This document shows, in pieces, positions 1 through 9,774 of a stretch of DNA of 64,000 nucleotides. This DNA comes from Parietichytrium sp. I65-24A (taxonomy: Eukaryota; Sar; Bigyra; Thraustochytrida; Thraustochytriidae), in NCBI GenBank assembly GCA_012862575.1, contig BLSF01000013.1, forward strand, positions 558,001-622,000. Reading direction: 5' to 3'. The notes under the pieces are model-generated. The model made no database searches, had not been told where the DNA came from, and worked only from the letters and a program-made list of their open reading frames with translations. The position numbers and the translations under genes are program-made. Within the stretch, counting starts at the first letter, position 1. Each line of letters begins with the position of its first letter.

Positions 1-53
1 ATCTTCACTTGATTTCGAAAAAGGGGAATACAGCAAAGTAGCTCCACGTATTT

Positions 54-1193
54 CTATTTTGCAGCGATTCTGGAATCTATCACACCCCCACCTAAACATA
101 CCTCTCCATCGTAGAGAGCAACGATCTGTTGCGGTGTCACCGCAACTTGGGGATCATCAAAGCTGACTTCTAAGAAATCGGACCTCACCGTGACAGTACA
201 AGCAGCGAGGGGCTGGCGATAGCGCACTCTGCACTCGCATCTGAAGCTTGGGGCGCTATCACCACTCAACGAAAGCCTGGCAAGATGAGCGGGAAACGAT
301 CCGCTCACCCAATACATTTCGTCTTGCTTTACTTTCGCGCCGCTTGAAAGAAGCGCGGGGTGAGATTGAGGGGCAACGGTGACGGACCCGCTCTCAACAT
401 CCTTCTCCGTCACGTATAATTTGGTGGGCAAGCCACTTATACTCGCTTTTTGGCCGATCGTGTACAAATGCGCTCCATCGTGCGCGCCATAGTCGGTCCC
501 ATCCACACCCACAAAGCGCCCCGGAGTAGGAGTAACATAGCTTGAGATGAAGTCCGGGAAGTTTCTTTTTCCGACAAAACAGATCCCGACACTGTCCTTC
601 TTTGTAGCAGTGCACAACCCTGCCTCGGCGGCGATTTCTCGTACTCGAGTCTTTCGCATCTCCCCAACTGGAAAATGCACGTTTTGGAACGCCTTACCAG
701 GAACAGCACACAAAAAGTAGGACTGGTCCTTCGAAGTGTCGAGCCCGCTAAGGAGCTGTGGAGTGTCTTGGTCAAGATTATTTCGCAGCCTCGCGTAGTG
801 TCCCGTTGCAAAGTGCGTCTCTTCTCCAAAATGATTTAGAACAAAGTTCTTGAACGCCCTGAACTTGATCTCCTTGTTGCAAAATATATCTGGGTTGGGC
901 GTCCCGCCCGCTTGCAGGCCTTCCACGTACGGTTCAAACACATTGTTCCAATACTCCTTGACAAAGTCCACTCTGTGCAACTCGATCCCAATCTCATCGC
1001 ACACCTTCTTGGCGTCCTTAAAGTCAGCTGCCGCGGGGCAGGTATAAGAGTCCCCACTTTCATCGCCCGGATCCCAGTTGCGCATGAACACCCCCGTCAC
1101 TTGGTCGAACCTGCCGCTTCTTTTCAGCAGCAGAGCAGACACGGACGAGTCCACTCCCCCGGAGATGCCCACAACGACGCGCCTTCCGAGCAT
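54..1193 (-). CDS. mnmA: tRNA-specific 2-thiouridylase (MnmA/TRMU family)
   Basis: This 379-residue protein is the enzyme that puts the 2-thio group on the wobble uridine of certain tRNAs; eukaryotic members act in mitochondria and sometimes plastids. What I see: an N-terminal ATP-binding PP-loop SGGVDSS at residues 11-17, the TPNPDIFCN segment with the first catalytic cysteine (Cys105), an ATGHYAR segment at 129-135, KDQSYFL near 155-161, and GICFVG with the second catalytic cysteine (Cys205). Length is normal for the family. The ATG at 1193 is the only sensible start and places the PP-loop right at the N terminus, so no long transit peptide is visible; a targeting peptide on an unseen upstream exon is possible. 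The stop lies 53 bases from the window edge. Confidence 0.95.
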   Translation of the reverse strand: MLGRRVVVGISGGVDSSVSALLLKRSGRFDQVTGVFMRNWDPGDESGDSYTCPAAADFKDAKKVCDEIGIELHRVDFVKEYWNNVFEPYVEGLQAGGTPNPDIFCNKEIKFRAFKNFVLNHFGEETHFATGHYARLRNNLDQDTPQLLSGLDTSKDQSYFLCAVPGKAFQNVHFPVGEMRKTRVREIAAEAGLCTATKKDSVGICFVGKRNFPDFISSYVTPTPGRFVGVDGTDYGAHDGAHLYTIGQKASISGLPTKLYVTEKDVESGSVTVAPQSHPALLSSGAKVKQDEMYWVSGSFPAHLARLSLSGDSAPSFRCECRVRYRQPLAACTVTVRSDFLEVSFDDPQVAVTPQQIVALYDGEVCLGGGVIDSRIAAK

Positions 1194-1372
1194 CTTTTCG
1201 CTTCCCAGCGTCGGACGCGCCGAGCCAACTCAAGCCAATCGCAAACCGCCACACGAACGCAGCAGGGCGCGCCCGCTCGCCATTGGTGTTCTGTTCTTCC
1301 AATCCAATCGCTCCCGTCGCCTGTCAGATTCTACCTGCATTACATTTACCACTTTACATCAAACAGGTACGT

Positions 1373-1388
1373 GTACTGAGTACTGTAC
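1373..1388. repeat. Palindrome GTACTGAGTACTGTAC
   Basis: An inverted repeat built on two to three GTAC cores. It belongs to a dispersed intergenic family seen elsewhere in this window. Confidence 0.7.
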
Positions 1389-1810
1389 CGGGACTCACTC
1401 TCAGGTTTCTCAGGTAGTGGTCATCGCGCTCATCTGGGCTCATCTGCGGTCAAGGTGTCTCAAGGTGGACGGACGACCAAGCGTCAGGTTTTTTTTTTCA
1501 ATCAACAGTGTCAATCAATTTTGAGAGAGATTGGTTCAAGATGATGGTGGTCTGAAATGCATCGCACTTGGTCGAGCGTGAATCGTTTAGGTTTCTCGAG
1601 TTGCTGCTCTCTTCCTTGATAGAATGAACGAGCCGAGCAAGGGTGCGTCAAAGTGGAAAGGAAACGCAGGACGAAACAAACATACATGCGGAGAAGAAAA
1701 AGTCGCAACAACTGTAATGTGTTTTAAAAAGGTCGAGACGAGATGTTGGGTGCGCGCATAGAGCACACGGATTTTGCATGAGAAAGCATACGCTACTAGC
1801 TTCGCAAAGT

Positions 1811-1823
1811 AGTACTCAGTACT
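1811..1823. repeat. Palindrome AGTACTCAGTACT
   Basis: A perfect odd-length palindrome of the dispersed GTACT(C/G)AGTAC family. It sits about 70 bases beyond the stop codon of the minus-strand Arp1 gene. Confidence 0.7.
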
Positions 1824-1891
1824 CTCCTCTTCGCATGGAAGCATAGGGCTAAGAAACTGGGATGGCGCGCGGCGAAAGAGGGGCCAACCGA

Positions 1892-3046
1892 CTAAATGCT
1901 GCGGGTGTGCAAAATGGAAGCGCCTTGCTCCTCGTATTGCTGCTTGGATATCCACATCGACTTGAAGGTAGCCAGAGATGCAAGAATGGAGCCTCCAATC
2001 CAGGTGAGCTGATCGCGGTTTGGAGGTGCCGCAATTCTGATCTTGACGCCACCGGCGACAGCGGATTTCGGGGTTGCTTTCCGGACCTCGTTTAAGATTC
2101 GGTCACCAAAACCCTGGAACATTGTAGAGCCTCCCGCAAGGACGATGTGAGACATGAGTGTTTTGCGAATATCGAGATCAGATTTGAAGATGGAGTCGAC
2201 AATGCAGTGTTGCGCGCCAGAATACTCGAGGCCAATTATGCTCGGCTTGAACAAGATCTCGGGAGCCCGAAACCTCTCAGGGCCAATATCGATTGAGGTT
2301 CCATCTGGGAGCTTGAAAGAGTGGGAAGGACTGTGGTGGTCTTGCTCCAGGCGCTCCTCCTTCATGGGGTTGAATGCTACAAAGCAGGCCTGCTCTTTGA
2401 TGGCCTTCACCACTTCTCTTTCCGCAGAGGTGTGGAAAACGTGCCCGGCCTTGCGTAAAAGTACCATGAGATGGTCGGTCACATCCCGGCCGGCTAGATC
2501 CATGCGTGTTATTGCGTGCGGCATTGTGAACCCTTCGTAGACAGGCACGCAGTGCGTCACGCCGTCCCCAGAGTCCAGAACCACACCGGTTGTGCGCCCG
2601 GAAGCGTACAGGCTCAATGTGGCTTGGGGAGACACGAAGAGAGCAGGGGTATTAAAAGTTTCAAAAAATATTTCAGCAGCCTTCTCGCGGTGCGAGCGCG
2701 GGTTTAATGGTGCCTCCGTGAGTAAGACTGGGTGCTCCTCGCTGGAGATGCCCAGATTCTCCCCAGAGTAAACGTGCGACCATATCTTCTCCATATTCTC
2801 CCAATTCACCACAACCCCATGCTCCATCGGGTAATTCAAACTAAGCACGCCTCTGTGTTCCTCGGCCACCTTACCAACAAAGCTGTCCCCTTCCAGCTTA
2901 GTCTGCACCATCACCCTCATGTGCCGCGGTTTTCCAACATAGCTCGGAAACACTACCTTTGGCAGCTCCCCTCCCGCGAACCCTGCTTTTATCGTCCCTG
3001 TGCCATTGTCTATCACCACCGGCTGGTTCGCGTCCGCGCCGCTCAT
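1892..3046 (-). CDS. ARP1: Centractin-like actin-related protein (Arp1 class)
   Basis: This 384-residue actin-fold protein resembles Arp1, the filament-forming subunit of dynactin, more than conventional actin. Visible actin signatures are the phosphate-1 loop [17 protein letters not shown] (10-26), the phosphate-2 loop LDSGDGVTH (157-165), TEAPLNPR (110-117) and the adenosine motif [14 protein letters not shown] near residue 315. Arp1-like features are [16 protein letters not shown] at 39-54 in place of the actin DNase loop, and the ending [14 protein letters not shown] rather than the SGPSIVHRKCF ending of actin. A short insertion, [14 protein letters not shown], lies just before the last subdomain. 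The start at 3046 matches the family start. Known role of the family: cargo adaptor for cytoplasmic dynein. Whether dynein exists in this organism cannot be told from the window. Confidence 0.88.
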   Translation of the reverse strand: MSGADANQPVVIDNGTGTIKAGFAGGELPKVVFPSYVGKPRHMRVMVQTKLEGDSFVGKVAEEHRGVLSLNYPMEHGVVVNWENMEKIWSHVYSGENLGISSEEHPVLLTEAPLNPRSHREKAAEIFFETFNTPALFVSPQATLSLYASGRTTGVVLDSGDGVTHCVPVYEGFTMPHAITRMDLAGRDVTDHLMVLLRKAGHVFHTSAEREVVKAIKEQACFVAFNPMKEERLEQDHHSPSHSFKLPDGTSIDIGPERFRAPEILFKPSIIGLEYSGAQHCIVDSIFKSDLDIRKTLMSHIVLAGGSTMFQGFGDRILNEVRKATPKSAVAGGVKIRIAAPPNRDQLTWIGGSILASLATFKSMWISKQQYEEQGASILHTRSI

Positions 3047-4590
3047 CCTTCTTTTCGCAAACTATCTGATCAAATGATCTATCCCGCTGCCTCTAATCTG
3101 CGCACTGCCTTCTCCGCAACCTGTCCCGTTTCTACTTTTCACCTTGCTCCGCTAACCTCGCGACCGATTCCCGATTTCCTCCCACACTTAAAAAGAAAGC
3201 ATCAGAGTATCAGAGCATCAAGTAGAGCCGATGAGCGGAGGGTCGTAAGTCGGAGAGACGCAGTGCTGCGCGCTGCTGGTGGCGCTGCTGGTGCTAATGG
3301 TATTTATTGGTGGTGGTCGTCCCGTGGTCCGCCGTTGTCGATGTTGTCGATGTTGTCGTAGTTGTCGTCGCGCAAGTGCTCGCTGACGCCGACTCGGGAA
3401 GGACTGTTGTTTCACGAGGTTTCAGTAGGCTACGAGGACCGCTTGCTTCACTTGGCTAACAAAGTAAAGTCAAAAACTAGGAAATGAGAGAGAACAACTG
3501 TTCAATACTTGCTGTTCATGGATGTTCATGGTTCATGATTGAGAATGATTGATCAAGAATGTTTATGTTTATGATGGAATGAGTAAATGGGTGAATGAAT
3601 TGAATGGGACGGCCCAACGGAAGACCAAAGGAAATGAAATATTTGCAATCACAGTCAATGAAAATGAAAAGGAAACTCGTGAGCAAGTGACTGAGGGTGT
3701 GGATAACTTTGGTGGTTTGGTCTGATTTGGATCTTGTTCACGAGCTGCTCGTTGTTCATCGCTCTCAAGTTTCGTGAACTGATCCCTGGGTTCCCGATTA
3801 TGTTCGTGAACATTCTCTCCCGCGATCTAGCTACTGTACTAGTCTCTCTACACACCGTTAAACCAAGTCTACTGCAACTAGTAAAAACTACCCTTGAGGG
3901 ATAATGCGATACACAGTGGCTCTAGGTGGAGTGCTATTACAGAGAAAGCTACCCCTAATCCATTCCCGATTTGTATTGCGTCCCTAGCGCTTTGACTAAT
4001 CGTCTCGCTCACCGCGGGGTATCACTCAATTAGCCACTCCTACGAAGCTGGCATGATTGCGCTGGCAGTGCGCTACGATACCCTACGCCCCTCCTCCTCT
4101 ACTCGCCACTATCGATAACTATGCTCTCCGTAGCGCCATGGTCAGTCACACCCTCTCCCTCGGAAAATGAACTGGAACCGTTACGAGGCAATTAGCGGCT
4201 ACCAGTAGTAATCATTCCGTTCGTCTTGTTTTAAGTGAAAGTTTTGGCTTTCAACCAATGTGAAAGTTCCTTTGTGAATAGGTGTTTCTTTCCAAATTCC
4301 ATAGTTTCCATTAGGTGAAGAGAGAGAGACTCTGAGTATCTCTGAGTCCTCTGTGTGGGATAGTCCTCGAGCGAAGGAAGGCGTACTCACAGTCAGTGCA
4401 CGATACAGAGAATACAGAGATACAGAGAATACGGAGGCAAAGGCAGAGGCAGAGACAGTGGATGACAGTGGGCGTTTAGCGGAGAAGGAAAAGGAAAAGG
4501 AAAAGGAAAGGGGTGAGAGCGCGCGTTTGACAGATTGGTTGCTTGTTGTTTGTTGTTTGTTGGGTGTTGCTGGTTGTACGGGCTGGGAAA
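3047..4590. other. Divergent intergenic region, Arp1 / Mpo1-like
   Basis: 1.5 kb between two head-to-head genes. The Mpo1 side (about 4430-4515) is strongly purine-rich on the sense strand, with repeated GGAAAA units ending about 75 bases before the start codon. No gene seen; the frames present are short and low in complexity. Confidence 0.6.
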
Positions 4591-5294
4591 ATGTTCAACG
4601 CTAGCGTTTTTGGGCTGAATACACAGATTGCGGAGCAGCTCGCATTCTATGGCGCGTATCACAGCAACCCGTGGAATCAGCTGATTCATGTCATCTTTGT
4701 ACCGCTGATCTGGGGGACTGGTAAGTGCGGCGCTGCTTGACTCTTGTTAGTGGGTGGATGTCTGGCTGCGGGAAAGTGACTAACTTTGCTCGCGTTGTAG
4801 CATGTGTGTGGCTCGCGTACTCGCCAAAGCTCTTCAAATCTGCCCCATACTGGGCTAATTGGTCACTGCCGGTCTTTCTCGCTTATGCAGTGTATTTCGC
4901 AATCCTGGATCTTCAAACAGCAATCTTCGTCGACGCATTCTACTTGGCCGTGTTTATGATCGCAAACAAGGCGGTGCACGATGAGAGAACGGAAGAGCTT
5001 CGTCAGAGCAAGTCTGGTTCCCAGGCAAAACCCTCTGGTCCCGTGAAGCATTCGTACAGGGCCGCCAAGATCGCTCTTGTTCTTCACATTATTTCGTGGT
5101 GGGCGCAGATTCACCCTGGACATGCTGTTCTAGAGGGGCGCAAGCCGGCACTTTTGGACTCACTAGTCCAAGCCCTTACCCTCGCGCCTCTCTTTGTGTT
5201 TTACGAAGTCATCTGGTTCTTCTTTCCTGATTATCAGGCAGAGCTGCGAACTGATATGGAGAGCAGAATTCGTATCATCCAGGCATCCATGTAA
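4591..5294 (+). CDS. Mpo1-like (DUF962) membrane dioxygenase, two exons
   Basis: Exons 4591-4720 and 4801-5294 give 207 residues. The 80-base intron has a GTAAGT donor, a GACTAAC branch site and a TAG acceptor. Yeast Mpo1 of this family is an iron-dependent dioxygenase of the endoplasmic reticulum that shortens 2-hydroxy fatty acids during phytosphingosine breakdown. The family's conserved histidines are visible: His24 in YGAYHSNPWNQ and His33 in the first segment, His148 and His151 in SWWAQIHPGHAVLEGR. Several hydrophobic stretches (about 30-50, 65-100, 133-147, 168-186) fit a multi-span protein. The ATG at 4591 is right because the family begins just before the YxxYHxNxxNxxxH motif. Without the intron the frame stops shortly after residue 48. 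The gene faces the SAP/WW gene tail to tail. Confidence 0.85.
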
Positions 5295-5625
5295 AGCGCC
5301 TCCGGCCACGAGTATTTATTCAGCTTGATATGCGACACGTCCCTCCGACACCCTTTATTCGGGACGAAATGGAAAGGATCGAGCGAAAGGCCAATCAGGC
5401 GTACAAGAATAAACACAATTACATCTACTGTTTCTTCGATTCCGCTCTGTTAATTCAATCAACACTCTAAATTAAAAAGTAGCGTCTTTACAACTAATCC
5501 AGTTCAAGACCCTTTTCGCCCTGCTCGAGCTCGCCGCGTTTCAGACCTCATCTTACTCTTCCACTACCTTGCCAGACGAACTATCTACCTATGCACAACC
5601 AGCCGCAAAGCGCGAGAGAACAAGT
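5295..5625. other. Convergent 3' intergenic region
   Basis: 331 bases between two stop codons of converging genes. AT-rich towards the middle; holds only a candidate polyadenylation signal. Confidence 0.6.
5408..5413 (+). terminator. Candidate polyadenylation signal AATAAA
   Basis: AATAAA 114 bases beyond the Mpo1-like stop codon on the same strand. Consensus match only. Confidence 0.4.
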
Positions 5626-7254
5626 CTACCGTCCGCCCGTGATGTTTGCAAGACTCCAGGTCGTCTCTTTTGTCACTGTGTTGTAGTAATACCATCGGCC
5701 GGGCTTCGACCTCGACTCACGATAAATCCAGTTTTCGGGAAGCTCATTGACCGCCAGCAAGTCGCCTTGTTGATCGGTGGCGCCCTTGCTCGCTTGTCCG
5801 TTTCTTTTGCCGCTTTCATCCTCGTAAGGCGTTGCTGCCGGGAGTTTCGCTTTATGTTTTTGAACGAGCGGCGTGAAGAATGGATTGTCCCCGCCGCTAC
5901 CTAGTTGCTGTGCAGTCGGTGACAACTTACTACCGTTCTCTCCCCCGCTGGCGCTTTCACATAACAAGCAGATGTACGTCGGCAGCAACGACGGTTCCAA
6001 CTCTTTCATTCTCACGCGCGTGTCTTGCAGAGACGCAATGACAGAGGCCTCTTTCATGTGCTGAATGCGAAACTTGTTCCGTCGCAAACGCTCCTGCTTG
6101 ACAGCCGCGAGCACTTTACTTCTCACGTTCTTGGGGGATTCGCTCCCTTGCTTCTCTGCTGCCGGAGGCGCCGGCGGTTGCTCAGCAATCGCAGTTGTGT
6201 TTGCAGACGAAGACCTCGTCTCGCCGGCCGCGTCTAGCCGATTTTGTGAGATTCGAGATATTCCGCTCGGAGTCAAAAAGCTCTCCGACCCGCTCAACGT
6301 CGCCCTCCGATTATAAGGTTTGTTCCCTGGCGTCAACATACGCGAGACAGGTTTCTCTTCTCGCTGCAGCGGATGCCCTGACTTCCTCTCAGATTGAATT
6401 GGAGTGCTGCCCAAAAATTGCAGCGAGGAAGTCGCTCTATCACTGGCAAACTCGGACTTGCCGCCGTTTTCGTTCGGCAAGGATGCCTTGTCTCCGTTCG
6501 GGCTAGGAATCGAGAATCGAATCTCTCGATTCGCTCCCTCTTTACCGATGACCTCGTGCTTTTCCACGGCAATGCGTAGAGCTCTGTGCAGCTGAACAGC
6601 AGTCCGCCCAGCATCATAATATCCTGCAGGATTTGATTTGATGAAATCGCAAATCTGATCAAATGTACACCCTTTCTCCCCACCACGAAGTGCCTGAATA
6701 GCATTCACTGCAATTCGCACTCGCTCGTCCACAATGTCTTCTGCAGCTGAACCAGGGCGGGCACTTGCACTGTCAACTGCCGAAGCTTTCAAGTTATCCA
6801 CGTTGTCCCCCTGCGTAGGCGTCCACAGCTCGGCAGGCCCAATGGTTGATCTTCTGTTTGGAATTCGACTGGAGGTTGGAGTGCCCACAACCGACCCCGA
6901 CAAAGACTGCCGCCTCATAATTGCAAGCAACGGCGAATCACTAGCTTTGCTGGATTTTTGAATCGGCGACACTCCAAAACCAAATTTGGAATCTTCCGCA
7001 GAGCTGCTCCCACTCTGCCCCGCATCTGCTTTCACGCCCTTGTCCTTCAGGCTCGTGTTCTGAAGCTGCGCAGAAAGAGCAATGCAGTTCACATCCTCTC
7101 CCTTATTTTCATCTCCGATTGCGTCCTGCGGCTCGCTCTTGCCCAGCACGCTCTCGAGCGCCGTGATGAGCTCAAGAGTCTTCATATTCGCCTTGATCTT
7201 GTGCTTCTTCGCAAGGCTTTGCAGCTCCACGCGACTCATTGTGTGCAGGTCCAT
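5626..7254 (-). CDS. SAP-like / winged-helix / WW domain nuclear protein
   Basis: A 542-residue protein with an unusual domain series. Residues 1-38 (MSRVELQSLAKKHKIKAN and following) look like a SAP DNA-binding helix pair. Residues about 170-250 (VRIAVNAIQALRGG ... LHRALRIAVEKHEVIG) resemble the linker-histone H15 winged helix. The middle is Ser/Thr/Pro-rich and probably disordered. A basic region near 375-420 (KQERLRRNKFRIQHMKE) may be helical. The C terminus (about 505-536, ELPENWIYRES...GRWYYYNTVTKETTW) is a WW domain with both signature tryptophans and the YYYN core. I infer a chromatin- or RNA-processing-linked protein that binds nucleic acid and proline-rich partners. The first ATG is at 7254; the frame extends three codons further without an ATG. 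I do not recognise a named orthologue. Confidence 0.75.
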   Translation of the reverse strand: MDLHTMSRVELQSLAKKHKIKANMKTLELITALESVLGKSEPQDAIGDENKGEDVNCIALSAQLQNTSLKDKGVKADAGQSGSSSAEDSKFGFGVSPIQKSSKASDSPLLAIMRRQSLSGSVVGTPTSSRIPNRRSTIGPAELWTPTQGDNVDNLKASAVDSASARPGSAAEDIVDERVRIAVNAIQALRGGEKGCTFDQICDFIKSNPAGYYDAGRTAVQLHRALRIAVEKHEVIGKEGANREIRFSIPSPNGDKASLPNENGGKSEFASDRATSSLQFLGSTPIQSERKSGHPLQREEKPVSRMLTPGNKPYNRRATLSGSESFLTPSGISRISQNRLDAAGETRSSSANTTAIAEQPPAPPAAEKQGSESPKNVRSKVLAAVKQERLRRNKFRIQHMKEASVIASLQDTRVRMKELEPSLLPTYICLLCESASGGENGSKLSPTAQQLGSGGDNPFFTPLVQKHKAKLPAATPYEDESGKRNGQASKGATDQQGDLLAVNELPENWIYRESRSKPGRWYYYNTVTKETTWSLANITGGR

Positions 7255-8448
7255 CTTGGCCAACCTTTCAGCCCGACTAGCCGTTCCGCCCCCGTCGCAC
7301 CAAGTGAACGATGTTTTGCCCGGCGGCGCGAGTCCGCCTGCCTTTTGCCACAGCTAACCCAAGCGCCCCCGTCTCCTCGCGGGCTCTACGCCAGGCCGAC
7401 CGTCACGCCAACGACGCAGGCGACTGACAAGACCAGCTGAGACGGACACCCCTAAACTACAACTGAACCGCTCGCTCCCTTCCAGACTTTGGAGATCCGG
7501 CGTCGTTTCACAGGACGCGCAGTTGCGCCAACGTGCTCTTCGCCGGCTGGTCTCCGGGACGGCTCAAGTACGAAGCCTGCCCAAGGATATGCCAAAGGAG
7601 GTTGAGTGCCTGACGTGAAGCGGCAAGTGGCAAGTGGCGTGGTGTGAGAGGACTGAAAGGAGAGAGAGAGTGAGACAGAGACAGAGACAGACACACAGAG
7701 TCGAGCGAATGACTGACAGACAGTGAGTTGAGTCGACTTTGTCCAAGTCTGCGAGAACTTGGAACAAAGAGAAAACAGAGCACAAACTGAGCGCAATTGA
7801 GACAAGTCTTTGAAGGTCTTTGCTTCGGACACCCAAAAAGAAACAAAATCCAAACCATGAAAGTCAGTGATCGCGTCTCTTACCAAGGACCAAATCCGGA
7901 CGCGAAGGTAACTGGGGCCTCTACAGTTGGGATATCCTCCCGTAAGGGTCTCTGATGGGAGGCCAACATCCACCAACCGCCACTTTCTTTTTTTGGGGGT
8001 AAGTAATTACAAGTACAGGACAAATACTGAGTGAGACCTATGTTCATTGAACAAGAAGTTACTAATACTCAAAGCAAACGGAGATGTTGCGTGATTGGCA
8101 AATTTGTCATAAGTTTTTGGATCGGTTTGGTGCTCAGCCAGGCAAAAGAAATTAGCACAGGGTTCCGAACTTTGAACGAGGTGGGGTTTGAACGAGGTGG
8201 TTTGGTTTTCATTTTGGTTTTGGTTTGGTCTTGGTTTGACGGTGAAGAAAGGTGCCAGGGATTGAGTGCCGGAGTTAGGGCACGTTTGGTGGGATAGCTC
8301 TTTTAGCTTGAAGAACATGACGGTGACAAAACTTGAAGATGATCTTCTATTTTACGTGTACAATTACTTTTCATGAACGATGGTTGGTTGCACAACGACC
8401 GTTGTTTTGGTATCGCTTTCAAAACTTCAAGAAAGGAGCTCTGTCTTC
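7255..8448. other. Intergenic region between SAP/WW and F-box/LRR genes
   Basis: 1.2 kb lying upstream of the SAP/WW gene and downstream of the LRR gene. It contains a GAGA/GACAGA simple repeat at about 7660-7705 and a GGTTT-rich stretch at about 8180-8240. No gene is convincing here. Confidence 0.55.
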
Positions 8449-9600
8449 TCAAACGAATGACAGAACCCTCAATTCAGGCGCATATTTATGGACATTAAGC
8501 GCTGGCTTTGCGAGCTCGAGCTCTAAACGCAGAGCGCGAGGTATGCCTCTGCATGAGCTCGCATCCAAATGCAACAGTTTTGGCAAGCTTCGAAGGTAGG
8601 CGATTGTAGACTCAGTCACCTTCGAATCGCTCACCCTAATCGCCTCGAGTTCCTTCAGGCTTCCAATCTGGGCCGCGCAAGGCTCAAAAACCTCGTCAGC
8701 TGCTGTTCTGACCAAAGAGAGAAACACAAGAGCGTCGCAACCCGCTAGGAACCTGCCCAGACCTTGGACGACTCCCACATGGTCCATCAAGAGTGACGTA
8801 AGTCTGGGCATCGAGGGCACGGTCTCAAAACTGTCCAGCAAGCGCGCATGAGAGAGGTCCAACGTCTGGATCGAGTCTGCCTGCGCCCGAAGCGCCGCTG
8901 CCAGTAACCCACCAGGAGCCGGGGGAAGTTCTCGCAGCACAAGCGTCGTCAGGCGCTTCCTCGCGAGCTCTTCGAGCAGCGGTACCACTGGCTCCGGGGG
9001 TGCGAGCAAGCTCAGCTCCTTGAGCATCGGCGCTGCCGCAATTACTGCGAGCGCCCGCGGGGCCACAAGCGCCGCCCTGAACAGCCGAACCCGCCTCAGC
9101 ATAGGCCCGCATTCGCGCAGGCCGCGCAGCGATACCACGCCCGCGTCAAGCACTTCCAGCACCTCCATCTCCGCCATCTGCAGCGCAGCTTCCACCACCG
9201 CGTTCCCTGCCGCCACCGCGCTCAAAGACCGCAGGCGCGCGAACCTGGCCATCGCGCCGCGCGTGCGCCTGCCCGAGAGCGAGCACTGCGACAGGTCCAG
9301 GTGCCCGATCGTCATGGCCATGTCTGACTCGGCCAAAGCTGCCAAGTTTGAGTCCGAAGTGGGCGTGGCCACCACGCCGCGCAGGCCCGCGTCGTCGCAC
9401 GCGGACCTCCACGTCCTGCTCGCGGTCCTCAGCGCGGACCAGTCCTTCGCGTCGCCCACGAACGACGCCACCGCCGTCGCGCAGTCCATGCACAGTCCCG
9501 GCATCGTCCGCTTCGTCGTCGATGTCGACGTCGCCAGCCGCGGACACTTGCTCGCGCCTCGCGAGGACCCTGCCCTTCGCCGCCTGTCCCCGCGCACCAT
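8449..9600 (-). CDS. F-box-like leucine-rich-repeat protein
   Basis: Up to 383 residues. After an Arg/Ser-rich leader, residues 33-75 (MPGLCMDCATAVASFVGD...WSALRTASRTWRSAC) resemble an F-box, including the SRxWR-type end. The rest is a run of irregular leucine-rich repeats such as IGHLDLSQCSLS, LKELSLLAPPEP, IQTLDLSHARLL, LVFLSLVRTAAD and LLHLDASSCRGI, typical of RNI-type or FBXL proteins. Known role of such proteins: substrate receptors of SCF ubiquitin ligases; here this is inference from architecture. Two starts are possible: ATG 9600, or the internal ATG at 9504 that begins right at the F-box-like segment. The second would drop a low-complexity leader made partly by a repeat. The gene ends the region of very high GC; its start lies only 174 bases from the stop of the upstream WD40 gene, so its promoter must be short or overlap that gene. 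Confidence 0.68.
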   Translation of the reverse strand: MVRGDRRRRAGSSRGASKCPRLATSTSTTKRTMPGLCMDCATAVASFVGDAKDWSALRTASRTWRSACDDAGLRGVVATPTSDSNLAALAESDMAMTIGHLDLSQCSLSGRRTRGAMARFARLRSLSAVAAGNAVVEAALQMAEMEVLEVLDAGVVSLRGLRECGPMLRRVRLFRAALVAPRALAVIAAAPMLKELSLLAPPEPVVPLLEELARKRLTTLVLRELPPAPGGLLAAALRAQADSIQTLDLSHARLLDSFETVPSMPRLTSLLMDHVGVVQGLGRFLAGCDALVFLSLVRTAADEVFEPCAAQIGSLKELEAIRVSDSKVTESTIAYLRSLPKLLHLDASSCRGIPRALRLELELAKPALNVHKYAPELRVLSFV

Positions 9601-9610
9601 CGCCGTCGTC

Positions 9611-9644
9611 CCCGTCCCAGTCCCAGTCCCCGTCCCAGTCCCGG
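9611..9644. repeat. CCCAGT hexamer repeat
   Basis: Imperfect GTCCCA repeats in the short gap just upstream of the F-box/LRR start codon. They could be slippage-prone promoter or 5'-UTR sequence. Confidence 0.6.
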
Positions 9645-9774
9645 TGCGTGGTGCGCGGTGCGCGGTGGAGACTTGCTGGGGGGTTAAGGTAAGGTCCGCG
9701 ATGGATGGGCGGGCAACGTTCGCGGAACGTTCGCGGACACGCGGGCGTACGATAAGACAGCTTGGTGGTGAGAG

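Larger units (their letters stand above)
1194..1891. other. Intergenic region, mnmA promoter side / Arp1 3' side
   Basis: About 700 bases between the start of the thiouridylase gene and the stop of the centractin gene. It contains two copies of the GTACT(C/G)AGTAC palindrome (1373 and 1811) and no credible gene; the reading frames here are short and unconserved in appearance. Confidence 0.6.
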
